From assembly GCA_964035795.1 (NCBI GenBank), contig OZ038327.1:772001-836000 (forward strand): 64,000 bases of DNA, read 5' to 3'. The number at the start of each line of letters is the position of its first letter. Position 1 is the first letter of the stretch. The stretch comes from Pterobdella sp. o SKG-2022 (lineage: Eukaryota > Annelida > Clitellata > Hirudinida > Piscicolidae). The notes under the pieces are model-generated. The model saw only the letters and a program-made list of their open reading frames with translations. It was not told the DNA's origin and searched no databases. The position numbers and the translations under genes were made by a program. Positions 1 through 16,700 of this stretch are shown here, in pieces.

Positions 1-200
1 TAATAAAATTACCTTTAGTGTTCAAATAATTTGCAGTATTGTTATAATTATAATTTTTATTATTATTAATACAACATCGTCATCATCACCATCTAGATTC
101 TGACCAGATGTCGTCATTGGTTGTCATATCGTCAAGATGACGTCATCAGACAAACTATCGATATCATTATCATCACCACTCCTGTCTTGTCCATCTATCA

Positions 201-203
201 GAG

Positions 204-239
<36 letters not shown>

Positions 240-270
240 CATCCATCTATCTATCTACCTATCTACCTAC
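201..270. repeat. (TCTA/TCCA)n tetranucleotide microsatellite
   Basis: Run of TCTA units with some TCCA and CCTA interruptions directly before the acceptor of the first visible TTI1 exon. It doubles as pyrimidine-rich intron end. Confidence 0.9.
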
Positions 271-276
271 CCACAG

Positions 277-1407
277 AGCGCCTCCTCCCGTTAGTGCACA
301 AGTTGTGGCCACCTCTTGTTCATTGTCTTAATCATCATCAACACTTTGTCATCACTAAGGCTATTATTGTTTCATTATTTTTATTTCCATTATTATTTTT
401 ATGATTAATCTTATTATTTATTTTATTTAAAAATTTTTTCTATAATTATATTTATTGTCATGATTTTTTTTTCGTCATTTCGTTATTTATTTTGTGATAT
501 TAATCATATTTCTTTATCATTGTTACCAGGCGATGGAAGGGATATGTAAAGTGGCGCAGACCTCAGGAGATTTCGTGACCACGAGGGTCAAAAAGGATGT
601 GGTGTGGAGGGTGGTGGAATTTCTCAAGCCATGGTTTGTTATTGTTTTTATTATTACTATTTTTCTATTATTATTTTTGTTTTTATTATTATTATCTTAT
701 TATTTTTTTCACCTTATTATTATTGTTTTCAATTTTTTGTCACAGCTCCGACTTAGACCCCTCCTCCGCCAAATTTAAACTTCAACGTGACGTCATCAAG
801 TACATCGGTCCCATGTGTGTGCACGTGAGTTTTTGTGTGCTTGTATGGAAGTTATTTTGTGTATGTGTGAATTTTTGCCATATTTATTCAAAGCTTTTAT
901 GTATAAATAGACATAGTTTTGTTGATCTGGGTGTGCGTGACTAAAACACACACGCACACAAAAAACAATCACACGCACACAAAAAACACAATCACACGCA
1001 CACAGGCTGGGATAAGAGGAAGCTCCCTGAACAAGATCACTACACAGTTGGTCTCTTTCACCCACCCTTCCATCCACCCATCTCTTCAACACGTATGTGA
1101 TGTTGCATAATAATAATAAATAAAAATAATAAAAACAATAAGAATAATAATAGTAGTTATGTATGTAAGTTGACCATCAGTCACCCAAATTCTCTCGAGC
1201 ACAACCATAATACTGACATGCCACTCTGGGACCCGAGAGTCTGGCTGAGCTCCTGAATGACTGGACAGTTTTGATGGGAACCTGAAGAACACCCACTCAG
1301 AACTAGGGTGCTCGGGGTAGAAAAAAATGATACTGACACTGGAGCTAACAATTCAGATATTTGTTAAGTTGTTTCAAGTAGGTCAAAACAGGGTGCTATG
1401 CTTTTGA
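277..1407 (+). CDS. TTI1: TELO2-interacting protein 1 (TTI1)-like, 3' exons only
   Basis: Partial gene; its 5' part lies outside the window. TTI1 is a HEAT-repeat subunit of the TTT complex (TELO2-TTI1-TTI2), which helps mature PIKK kinases such as mTOR and ATM. Exons read as 277-359, 530-633, 746-824, 1006-1092 and a terminal exon 1345-1407 ending in TGA; phases agree throughout. Visible matches to the family are RLLPLVHKLWPPLVH, then CKVAQTSGDFVTTR, FKLQRDVIKYIGPMC and a final FVKLFQVGQNRVL helix. The first intron appears to start with GC (360-361), unless an in-frame GT nine bases downstream is used. The last exon is short (20 codons) and is placed on a pattern match only, so the C-terminus is less certain. 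It is tail to tail with the next gene, about 490 bp apart. Confidence 0.72.
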
Positions 1408-1897
1408 GCAGTACTGTTGTATAAGACAGAAACATACAACAAAAACAACAAACATACCACAACAACAACAACCGCAACGAACACCACAAAAACTTTTACT
1501 ATAGCAACAAAAGCAACATACCACAACATCAACAGGCAGCGCACCAGTCAATACAGCAACTGAGAGAGGTTGATGATGATGTTGTGTGGTGTTGCTTGGC
1601 TTCCTTACATCCTTCTGTGTATCTCAATTCTTGAGGATTATCATGTATATCTATCTATCTATCTATTTTTTTCTATTTGGTTTTTAAATAAAGCAGGTTT
1701 CAAATCTTCTTTATGAGTCATCAAAGTAAAATTAGTAACAACAGTTTAATAAAAATAATAATAATAATAGAAGTTCGATCAATATAAATAACAAGCATAA
1801 TAATAATAAAAAGAATAATAATAATAACCACAATACTAATAATAATCATAATAAGAATAATACTAATAATAATCATAATAATAAAAATAACGATAGT

Positions 1898-4800
1898 CTA
1901 AAAGGCATAGTTGACAAGGTGGCCAGGGTAGTGCACGTTGGTAAGGTAGAGGGCGTGAGGTGGTACCTGCAGTGGTGGGGTTGTTATTGATGTCATTTTT
2001 ATTGTTATTTTTTATTTTATAGATATTTTTTTTGATCACCTTCATGATAGTAATGAAATTATTTCGATGAAAATATAAGCAGCTGATAAGGATCTATATA
2101 CCTATGAAACAGCAGATAATGACCTATATACCTCATGGAGCAGCTAATAATGACCTATAAACCTCATGAAACAACTGATAATGATCTATAAAATAGCTAT
2201 ACAGCAGCAACCAACCCTGAATGGCAATTCAAAGCTCTCATAGCTGGTGTTGGAACTGGGTCTCAGCTGCTGCACCCTCCAACGCACCAGTTTCCACAGC
2301 AACCGCCTTCTAGCCCTCTCCCTAAACTCTTCAGGCAACCCTTCGCCTTCATCTTCCTCATGAACATTTTCTCCGCTAATCACAGCTTTCCTGTTCCAAT
2401 GCTCCGTCCAATTAACGTCCGCCACGATGGAACGTACGTCGGGAAAGCCCACCGGGTTTAGGGTGTAGTTGCTGTCGCAGCTAAGCAGCTTACTGACGTC
2501 ATCTATGCTGTGGTGCCCCATGCCCACGCTGATCAGCATGCCTACCATTCTGCGTACCTGATGAGGGGGGGGAAGTTTGGTTGTTAACTCCACCACAGCT
2601 CAGAGCATAAATAAATATTGAAACTAAACTGTCGAATTTGACGTCAGCAATAAGAGTCTCAATTAAATCAGTAAAAATAATAATAAGAAAAAATCGAATA
2701 AAAAGTGAAAATATTTACTTGTTTATAAAGGAAAGAGCTGCCATGGAAACACAAATCCCAGTACTGCATGTCATTGGATGGTCCGTGATGGCCATTAATT
2801 ATATTATCCATGTTCAAGTTGTTAATATGATTATACGTAAAGTTATTATTGCTATTATTTATGTTTTTATGATTGTTATTATTAATGTTGTTATTGTAAA
2901 GTTGAGAGTGCAGTATGTTAAAATGATCGAGTAGCATTGTTGACGAGGGTTTCAAACGTACCTAACAATAATAATAATAACCATAAAAATAACAATAAGA
3001 TTATGATAATAATACTAAAAAAAATATTAACAACAAAAAAATCATAAAAACCATTATAATAATAATAATAATAAGCACTTCAATATTTTGTTGACAACAT
3101 TTCTCATCGGCCTCCATCCTTAGGCGGTTCATTGGTGTGGTGAAGCCTCTGTGTGTATGTATGTATGTGTATATATAGGCATGTGCATCAATGACTCAGC
3201 ACCCACCTGTAGTCATGGCAGCCACTCAACATCTCTGCCGCCCTTCTCACTGCTTCCATGTCTAATGGCCGCCTAATGGTAATAATAATAATAATAATAA
3301 CGATGAAAATAAAAATAATGGTCTCTTTATAATAATAATGATGAATAGTGATAGTAATTAGAGTTTTGGTGGCACAGTAAGTAGTTTTAGTTCTGTGTTT
3401 ATGAAACACGTGATGAAATTATGATAACACTGATACTGACTTGATGAGCATCACTCTGCCTCTGTCCATCAGAGGAAGCTGGAAGAGCTGTGTTTGTGTG
3501 TGTGCTAAATTTTATTTGTAGAAATGTTTGTGTGATGATATGTATTTGTCTGTGTGCATGTGTAGAAAAATTTTGCACCACGTAAAGACACAACCAAACA
3601 CACATACGCACGTACAGTGGATGTGACAGGTATGACACACAGTCGATAGGCATAAGACCTAGCTAAGGCATTGTATCTACTGTGAAAGTCATCACCCACT
3701 TTTATTAGACGCAGTATTCTGCGGAATAACAACAATTATGATATATAAACAATGAAATTAATAATGTAAATAATAATAATGAATTTAATGACTATAACAA
3801 TAGTAATGATGATGATAATCATAGTAATAAAATAAAAAAATAGTAATAATAATGATAATAAAATGTTCTTAATAATATTATTAGTTTAATAATATTATTA
3901 GTTTTATTATTATTGCTATTATTCTTATTATTGATATGAACATACGATATATTTTCTTGATGTTGATGCAGTATATCGTTGCATTGTGATAACAACTTTT
4001 TCTCGTCTGCTTCTTTATATCTGTGTATGTTTGTGTATCTGTATGTTTCCATGGTGTATGTATGTATGTTTAGTATGAAGCTCACACATAATTTTAGGCA
4101 GACAAGAACACAAACACATATTTTCAAACACACACACATACACAGGGTGCTTCAAATCTACATGAGCTGTGTTACACAAAGCATTGACTCCTTTGTCAGT
4201 TCTGCTTGAGGTTACCAGTCTGAGACGCTTTGTGTCATAGAAGAGGTCTTTGAAGGAGTAGTGGGTTGGTTGGGTGGACGGGGAGCTTGGTTGAGTAGGT
4301 TGAGAGCCAGTGTAATTGGATAGAGGGCTGGATTGAGTGTATTGAGGGTCTGTTTGGTTGGGTGGAGAGTTGAGCTCAATGGATGTAGCTTTGGGTTCAT
4401 TAGGTAATGGGGTTTGTATAAGATTTGCTTGAGGAGTAAGTTGTTGGTTGAGGTGTAGCTGTTCAGAAGAATGTTGCTCAGAGTTTATAGACTGTTGGAA
4501 AGTAGTTTGGTTGTTAAGTTGTGTAGGTTGGGAGTGTGATTCAGCCTGTTGGGTAGGGCATTGTGGTTGACATGTTAAGAGTTGTTGTTCTTGTTGGTAT
4601 CTGTTGAAATCAATTGACTGGTCATTGGTTGAAGGTGGTTGGTCTTTGATGATGGTTGGCGCTTCTTTGAGGTATTTTTCAGGCGAGATTACAACATTTT
4701 TGTTCAATTCTTTAAGTACTGTCTAGATTATTTATGAATTATATTTTGAATAAAAATTATTTTTTTTTATTTTTTGACATGAAAAAATATTTTTGAAAGT

Positions 4801-5019
4801 TTTTTTGGTATTATTCATTAAAAAATTTTAATGAAACAATTATAATGACCTGCAGAACTCCAATCACAGTTTTGACCCCTCTGTCGGTCTGAACTTGCAA
4901 GCCACTTTAACAAGATGAGTTAATAAATAATCATTTGAATAAATTAATGATAAAATAAACAGCATTTTTAACCTGTAACCTTCTCCTAAATAAGAGAATA
5001 ATACTAGAAATCGCACCAT
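1898..5019 (-). CDS. PUSL1: tRNA pseudouridine synthase-like 1 (TruA family) with low-complexity inserts
   Basis: Eleven exons on the minus strand, in transcript order: 5019-4973, 4904-4850, 4722-4142, 4020-3946, 3718-3616, 3487-3441, 3272-3207, 3148-3079, 2961-2719, 2557-2216, 1966-1898. Together they give 565 codons plus stop. The protein starts MVRFLVLFSYLGEGY, the TruA first strand. The catalytic loop reads SSRTDKGVNAL with the expected nucleophile Asp. Later family blocks are DDFHSRYNALARSYAYRL, MEAVRRAAEMLSGCHDYR, SSFLYKQVRRMVGML and a C-terminal VPPHALYLTNVHY. TruA-type enzymes convert U to pseudouridine in tRNA; PUSL1 in animals is mitochondrial by literature. The protein is nearly twice the human length as I recall it because of a Gln/Pro/Ser-rich insert of about 150 residues before the catalytic loop (exon 3), an Asn-rich insert before FLYKQ, and an Arg/Glu-rich stretch near the end. 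The short exons make single junctions less certain than the identity. Confidence 0.85.
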
Positions 5020-5526
5020 TTAAGCGTGAATTAGTATTTAAAAAGCTGCAAAGTGTTTTAAAAGTAAATCTGACGAAAATAAATATTAACAGAAAAATAC
5101 ATTTCTGAATAATTCTACCCCATTAGATAAATAAAATTATCATATTAATTATAAATATACAAAACAATTTTAGTTAGTGTAAGACATGTATAATTAAATG
5201 GCTTAAATTATGCAAATGAGCTTGGATTGATTCGCCATTTTCTACCATCGTCTATTCTAGTCATTCTAGTCCATCTCGGAGTCATATTACAAGCAGAATT
5301 TATTTCATTTGGTTCATTTTGAAACGAAAAATCAACTTTCTAAACTTTAGTCAACTAAGCTATCTACATACTGCTTATCTGCTTAGATAGGATTTGTTAA
5401 AATATTGTCTATAATTTCGCAAGCCTTCTCGGAAAATAATTCAAGATAAAGTGAGTTATATTTTGTTAATTTTGCACAATAGAATATATAGATGTATAAA
5501 AATGTTTGGATCGCCATTAGACAGAA
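5020..5526. promoter_or_regulatory. Shared bidirectional promoter region (PUSL1-like / G-beta)
   Basis: The two start codons face away from each other 507 bp apart, so both 5' UTRs and promoters must lie here unless an unseen non-coding first exon exists further away. The stretch is AT-rich and lacks the microsatellites seen elsewhere. A GCCATTTT motif (YY1-like) occurs near 5231, and a second inside G-beta intron 1 near 5659. No convincing TATA box position could be fixed. Confidence 0.5.
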
Positions 5527-10142
<4,616 letters not shown>

Positions 10143-13100
10143 TCCTTCTGTTTATCCCTCTGTGTGTGTGTGTGTGTGTGTATGCTTGTGTGTACGCGGG
10201 TGTGGGGTTGTGCGTGTATGTATGTGTGGAGGGGTTGTTATGCGAGGTGGAAAAATGGTTGAATAGTTTTTGTGTTGTGTGGCACATGAATGAACACACT
10301 TAAATTACGTTTGTGTTGTGTGCGTGTATAAAGGGTGCGACGAGCTAACACACATACATACACTGATAAATGCACGTACACAAATAAGCTAATGTGTTTG
10401 TGTGTGTATGTGTTTTTTGGTACGTGAACGAACAAACACACACACATACACGTACAAACACAAATATTCTATTATGACTCATATTTTTAATTATATGTAT
10501 GAGTTTTTCGCTTATTTCTCCGTTTTTATTATTGTTATTATTTATTGATATTATTTATATGATTCTGCTCTTTTTTTATGCTCTTGAGACTCGCTTGTGC
10601 GTGTATGATACATAAAAAGAATTATTATTTTTATTATTGATTTTATATTTTTATTATTACTATTGTTGGTCAGTCATTTTTCTTAAACCCATCTATCAAC
10701 GGTTCTAAGCACCTTACAAGAAGTCAAAAGTTTGCGTGCGTGATTGTATTCTTATGCATGTGAGAATGTGTACGTGTGTGTGTGTATGTGAGATATTAGC
10801 CTGGTCATCGTATATATATAATTAAGTCTAGTCTCGCTTCAAAAATTTAAGAATAATAACAATAATAATAAACAATAAAAATGATAAAATTTATTATTTG
10901 TATTATTCTCAAGACTATCATCATCACGGTTGGCATTGCTTCATCTATACGGAATAAACTATCTTACTTTTTCTATTATTATTGTTATTGTTTGTGTCAT
11001 TATTTTTAATATTATGCATCCTAATAGTGACCACCTGCCAAAACGAAGCAAGATCAACGCTAATAAGGCAACTTTAAAGCTTTATTATTACTATTTTTAT
11101 TGTTGTTTTTATTAATATTGTTGTTATTGCTATTATTATGGTCATAAGAGTAATATTGGTGTTGATACGAATATTTAGGGCTTTGAAGCCGCCGATCTCA
11201 TTATTATTACTGTTATTATTATGGTTATGGTTATTATTATTACTATTGTTATGGTTATTATTATTATTATGGATTTCTGCTTACCTTCATCTGAATGGCC
11301 TTTAACATCGGACAGTCATTTCGTGATTCTTATTATTTCTATTATTATTATTATTTTTATTGGTTCTATTATTTTTTTAAATTATTTTTTTCTGGTTGTC
11401 ACTTCCGTTTACGTGGTTAACACAAAAGAAAATTTTTGCTTTTCTACCCACTGTCTCGTTATCATTAACAAAAATAATAAAAATAATCTCCATTTTTATT
11501 TTTATTGTTAATGTTATATTTATATTGGAAAAATGCTAAAAATAATTGTTAATAATATTATTTTGAATATTGCTTACACCAAATCATGCCAATAACTTAT
11601 GTATTATTTTTATTATTTTTTTTATTGTTATTGTTCTACAAAAGTCCACAACCCTTTGTTTGTTATGACTATATACAGAATCACTGAAAGTCATCGTCAT
11701 TATTATTGTTATTATTGAATCAGCGAGGAATCCCGCTATTTATGCCGACATGTTTTTCGTAGATAAGGAAAACGTTTATCACTATTATGAACATTGTTTT
11801 TATTATTATTGTTTTTTTATTATTGTTATTATTCAATTATCAAACTGCTTGTTGTCACACCATGTTGCTCTATTTTTCTGCATTCAACGCTACATATTGC
11901 TGTTTGGACTCTTTATTAGTATTATTATTATTTTTGCTTTTATTCTTTTATTGTTGCTATTATTGAAGATACAACGCTGTTTAAATCCATTTCACTTTCA
12001 ATCATGTTTCTAGCTGCATTTTACCTCCCCCCCCACGCATCTTGGTAAATTATAATAATGCTTTAATTCCATTTTTTTACTATTATTTCCATTATTCGTA
12101 ACTTATTCTTCGACACTTCTGTAATCTTTGTGTGTATGTGTGCGTGCGTCTGTGTTCACACGAACGGACAAACAAACACACGTTTAAATTAACCATTTTT
12201 GACGCTTTTCGCTGTAGTCTTTGTACTTTTGTATGCTTTTTTCTTTCTATTATTATTATTTTTATTTTTCCTATTATCTTTATTGTTATCTCTATTATTC
12301 TTCTTATTATTTCTATTGTTAATATAATTGATGAAATTTTTTTTATTGCTGTTGTTTAGCGTCACGATTGGTTGATGAACACTATATATAAATTAATGTG
12401 TGTGTGCGTGCGTGAGTTATTTTTATGGACGTGTTAAGAATGTATATAGAGGAGCGATTGTTGATGTAACTAACTTACTCACAAGATGAAGAAGACGACG
12501 ACGATGATGATGATAATGATTTTTTACATTTTTTTCTGGATTTTTCGATCATGATGATAAGGCTAGAGTGATGGTTATATTGTTACTATTGATGATGATG
12601 ATGTATTGTTACTACTGATGATGATATGTTGTTACTATTGAAGACAATTTGATGGTGGTAGTGATTGTATATTTTAATGGTAATGATGTATTGATGAGGG
12701 TGGTGACGTAACGTGGTTACCATAATGATGAAAGCAATGTTACTGATTGGTAGTAAATGATGATGAGGATGAGGATGATGATGCTCAGGTGCTTAATGTT
12801 ACGGTGGCTTTTGTACATTGCTTATTATTGTTCATGATAACGATGATGGTCTATCGCTATTAAGATGATGATGATGTTGATAGTCATGATAATGATGATG
12901 GTGGCTATGATAATGATGATTTTAATGATGGCGACCGTTAGATAATTCAGTACTGATAGTCAATATTTGTGCTGATGATGGTGATGTAATATTATTGATG
13001 ACCTATCAGAAATGATGTAATAGTAATGATGACGTATTAGAAAGGATGGTGACGTAATAGTAAGGATGGTAATAGTGGTGATGTAGTCATGACGATGATA

Positions 13101-13755
13101 CACTGATGATGATGATGACAAATGTGGTTCCAGTCTTTCGAGTCAATACATTATGACGTCTTTATTCTTTAAATGATTAAATAAATAATAATGGAAATAA
13201 TAAAAAGTTAAATTAATTATAATAATGAAAAAATAAATTAATAATAATGAAAAAATAAATTAATAATAATGCAAATAATCAATTAATTATAAACGACTTA
13301 AAATTTTTTAAATATAAAAAATGGATTGATAATAAAATTATGGAAATAATATAAATGACCTTTGCGAGAAATTGGACAGCTTCGTTCAAATAGATGACAC
13401 CAACAAGTTTTGCGAGGTTTGGATGGAAAGAACTTGTGAAAGGTGCAGAGAATTACTTTTAAGAAGATAGAGAAATGGACTGAAAAAAATTTAGATGCAA
13501 AAAAAGTACAAGGAAGTAGAATATTGATGAAATTAATACAAAGAGAAAAAGGAGGACAAAAAGAAAGATACAGTTATACATAAAAAGACAACAGAGTATA
13601 AACCAATAATATGCGCAAATACAAAGACCCATAATGAGATGCTAACGAAATCTTCGACGCATACTGATCAAAATGCCAGCAAGTACTTTAAGTTGAGGTT
13701 TATCGATTAGTCACACCTTTATAAGCAGACCTCCTCCAGTCCTCTGTGTTCAAAG
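10143..13755. other. Intergenic, AT-rich with diverged simple repeats
   Basis: Spacer between the G-beta stop and the signal-peptide start of the lectin-like gene. It holds scattered (ATT)n, (TG)n and, at about 12480-13110, a long GAT/ATGATG-rich stretch with many interruptions. I see no exon with conserved protein character. The 3' UTR of G-beta must start here, and the 5' UTR of the lectin-like gene must end here. Confidence 0.6.
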
Positions 13756-16700
13756 ATGGCGATCTCAAAATATTTCTTCGTCTTCCTTCTCTTCTTCTCT
13801 TCCATCGTCCTGGCTTCCCTTGCTTCTCAAACTAGTTATTTTATATTTTTTCCTATGTTTTCAGACATCATTCATATTTATATATTAATAATATATTATT
13901 ATTTTAAAAATATAATCTTCAGGTTATTGGAAGACCTTCTCAAGCAAGACAGGGGGTCCAAATCAATTGCTCAGTTAGTGTGGCTGTCTTTCTGTGTGGT
14001 TATATCTCTCTGTCTGGTTATGTCTGTGTGAAGTTATATCTCTGTAGTTATGTCTGTGTAGTTATGTTTCTGTGTAGTTGTGTCTTTGTGTAGCTATGTC
14101 TCTGTGTAGTTAACATTATTTACCTGTGTGTTTGTGTCCAATTACTATTGTTTCAATTATTTTTTATGTTATTTTTGTTATTATTTCAATAATTGTGGTT
14201 CCTTTTTTTATTTGTGTTATCCTAGAGATACAATTTTTTTTTTGATTATTTTTGTTTTTGTTATTATACATTTAAAACTATTTTTATTATTATTTTTATT
14301 TTTTTATTATTATTAATATTCTTATTATTTTGATGACATTATTCATAGTAGACATAAAATCACAGAAGCCAAGAAAATATGCTTTCCTCCTAGTGTCAAA
14401 ACTAGAGAACAACTCGGTTGGTGTTTTTATTATTGCTATTATTTTTTTTCTTCTTATTATTATCTTCATTATTATAATAATAATAATTTTATTTTTTTTT
14501 TCGTTATTATTGTAATTATTATTGTTATTATTTAATTTTTGTGGTTAAAAATATCATTACATTAAAAAAATTTTCAAAAAATAAGCAGTGATACATTCAT
14601 TAAATGAATAATCTAAAACAACAACAACAATAATAATAATAATAATGATAATAATAATGATGATGATGATAATAATAATAATAATAATAATAATAACATC
14701 ACTAATAATAAAAATAATAATAACAAGGCAACATCGTCACCAAGAATAGCACCTCCCTATGCATCTCGAACTCTGTGCAGGTGCAGCAGCTTACCAAGGT
14801 TGGTGTTGGTGGTGGTTATGATTATGATTAATTATGATTAGTTAATGATTTATTATGCGTTAATAATTTTGATTGATTACTAAACGCATTTTATTATAAC
14901 CATGATCATTGAAAAAATATAAAAAAATAATTATGATGGTAATTAATAATTATATTGCTCTTGATTAATTGTGGTTATAATAAAATATAACTATTATTAA
15001 TAAAAGTAATAATAATAATATTAATAGTAATACTGATAATAAAAATAACAATAATAATAGGAAGGGTGGATGTTGGACTTCGTCAAGTCAAAGATTGTTT
15101 TGGCTGTGATCATTCAGAGCACACACCAGAGACTAAGTCCACTTTTTATTTCTATTATTATTTTTATTGTTATTTTTACTATTTTGCTTATTATTTTTTC
15201 TGTTGTTCCTTCATGGTTAAGCTGGAAAATGATTCGGTAGTGAGCCTTTACTATGAAGTTACCGAAAGCTTGACTCTTTATATTATTATTATTATTATTA
15301 TTATTAAGCTTTATATTTTCATTTTTAAGCCATAATTATATATCTATATATTTTTCATTACACTTATTTTTTTTTTTTTCTATTATTTTTTCTTCTCCAG
15401 TGGCCAACCTCCTGGCGAACTTCGTGATTTTTGTTTCCGACGAAAAATTGAAACGGAGTGTAAACTACGAACAACTACAAGCTAAGGTTATTATTATTAT
15501 TTCACTTATTTTTTCTATTTTTTTTTTCATTGTTTTTATTATTTATTTTATTATTCTAGAACAACAGAAAAATAAACCGTAAAATAATATAATGAGCCAT
15601 ATAACAAAACTAAAAATGAACAATAATAACAATAAAAAAGTAATAATAACAATAATAATAACAACAAAACCAACAAAAAAACAATATTAACACCAACAAA
15701 AAATAATAAAATCAACAAAAAAATAATAATAGACAAAATAATATCATAAGAAAACAGAATGCGCCCGGTACAATGGAGGCGGGTTCAAACCCAGGGAGAC
15801 CATGAGGTTTAATTGCAAATCTCAAACCAAGGGGAGGTTGTTATTATTGTTGTTTTCATTATTTTTCTATTGTTTCTATTATTATTTTTATCATTTATTA
15901 TTGTTATTATTATTATTTTTTTTTTTAATTATTACTATTTTTTATTTAATTATTATTTTCACTATTTTTTTTATTAGTACTGTCTTGATTATGCCCCCCC
16001 CCCTTCTCTTTGCTGTTTTTTTATTTATTTTTTTATTCTTCTTATGATTTTTGTTATTTTTCAGATACTTATATGTCTGGGGCCTGGAAGATTACAGAAT
16101 ACAGGGTGTTTCCATACAACTGGTCAAAATTAATTTCGGCATTGAAGGTCAGTGTTTATGGGGTTTAAAAAAACGCACAAACAAGCAAACGTACGCAAAC
16201 ACGCAACACACACAGTGCCATTGAATCCTTTTGGAGGGTCAAAAGATAGGGCAGATCTACAGAAGGATTACTCAATCACATTTGTCCATCAATCAGGATG
16301 GGGCGTGTTCTCTAAGGGGTCTGTTTTTAGATTAATAATAACAATAATAATATAAATAAACAATAATAAAAAATATCATAATTTTTGAATGCTAAAATTA
16401 TAAATGTTCCTTATAAAAATGTTAATTTGTGCTCACCTCATTCCTCAAAAGCTATAAAACTTTTTGCGAAAATTTTAAAAAAAATGAATTTATAATTAAG
16501 AACTTGCGAAAAACATGAATATTTAATTAGATCGGCTATGAATACGTAATCAAAGGACTCGAACATCTATGAATACTTATTGAGGTAAATAGTGAATGTA
16601 TAATTAAAAAGCTTACACAAAAATGTACTGAGTTGAGTGCAGATAATCATATGTATACATAATGAAGCTATAAAGAGATTTCTGCTAATGCAAAGGGTGC

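Noticed and set aside
1150..1252. Frame LTISHPNSLEHNHNTDMPL as a TTI1 exon
   Set aside because: No resemblance to the TTI1 C-terminus; the block at 1345-1407 fits the last helix better and is in phase.
1900..1970. Plus-strand frame (IVDKVARVVHVGKVEG) looking like an exon
   Set aside because: It is the antisense of the PUSL1-like terminal exon, which matches the family C-terminus on the minus strand.
15751..15806. GCGGGTTCAAACCC as a tRNA B box / SINE remnant
   Set aside because: No A box or cloverleaf upstream; the stretch fits phase and domain order as a lectin-like exon (ECARYNGGGFKPRETM).
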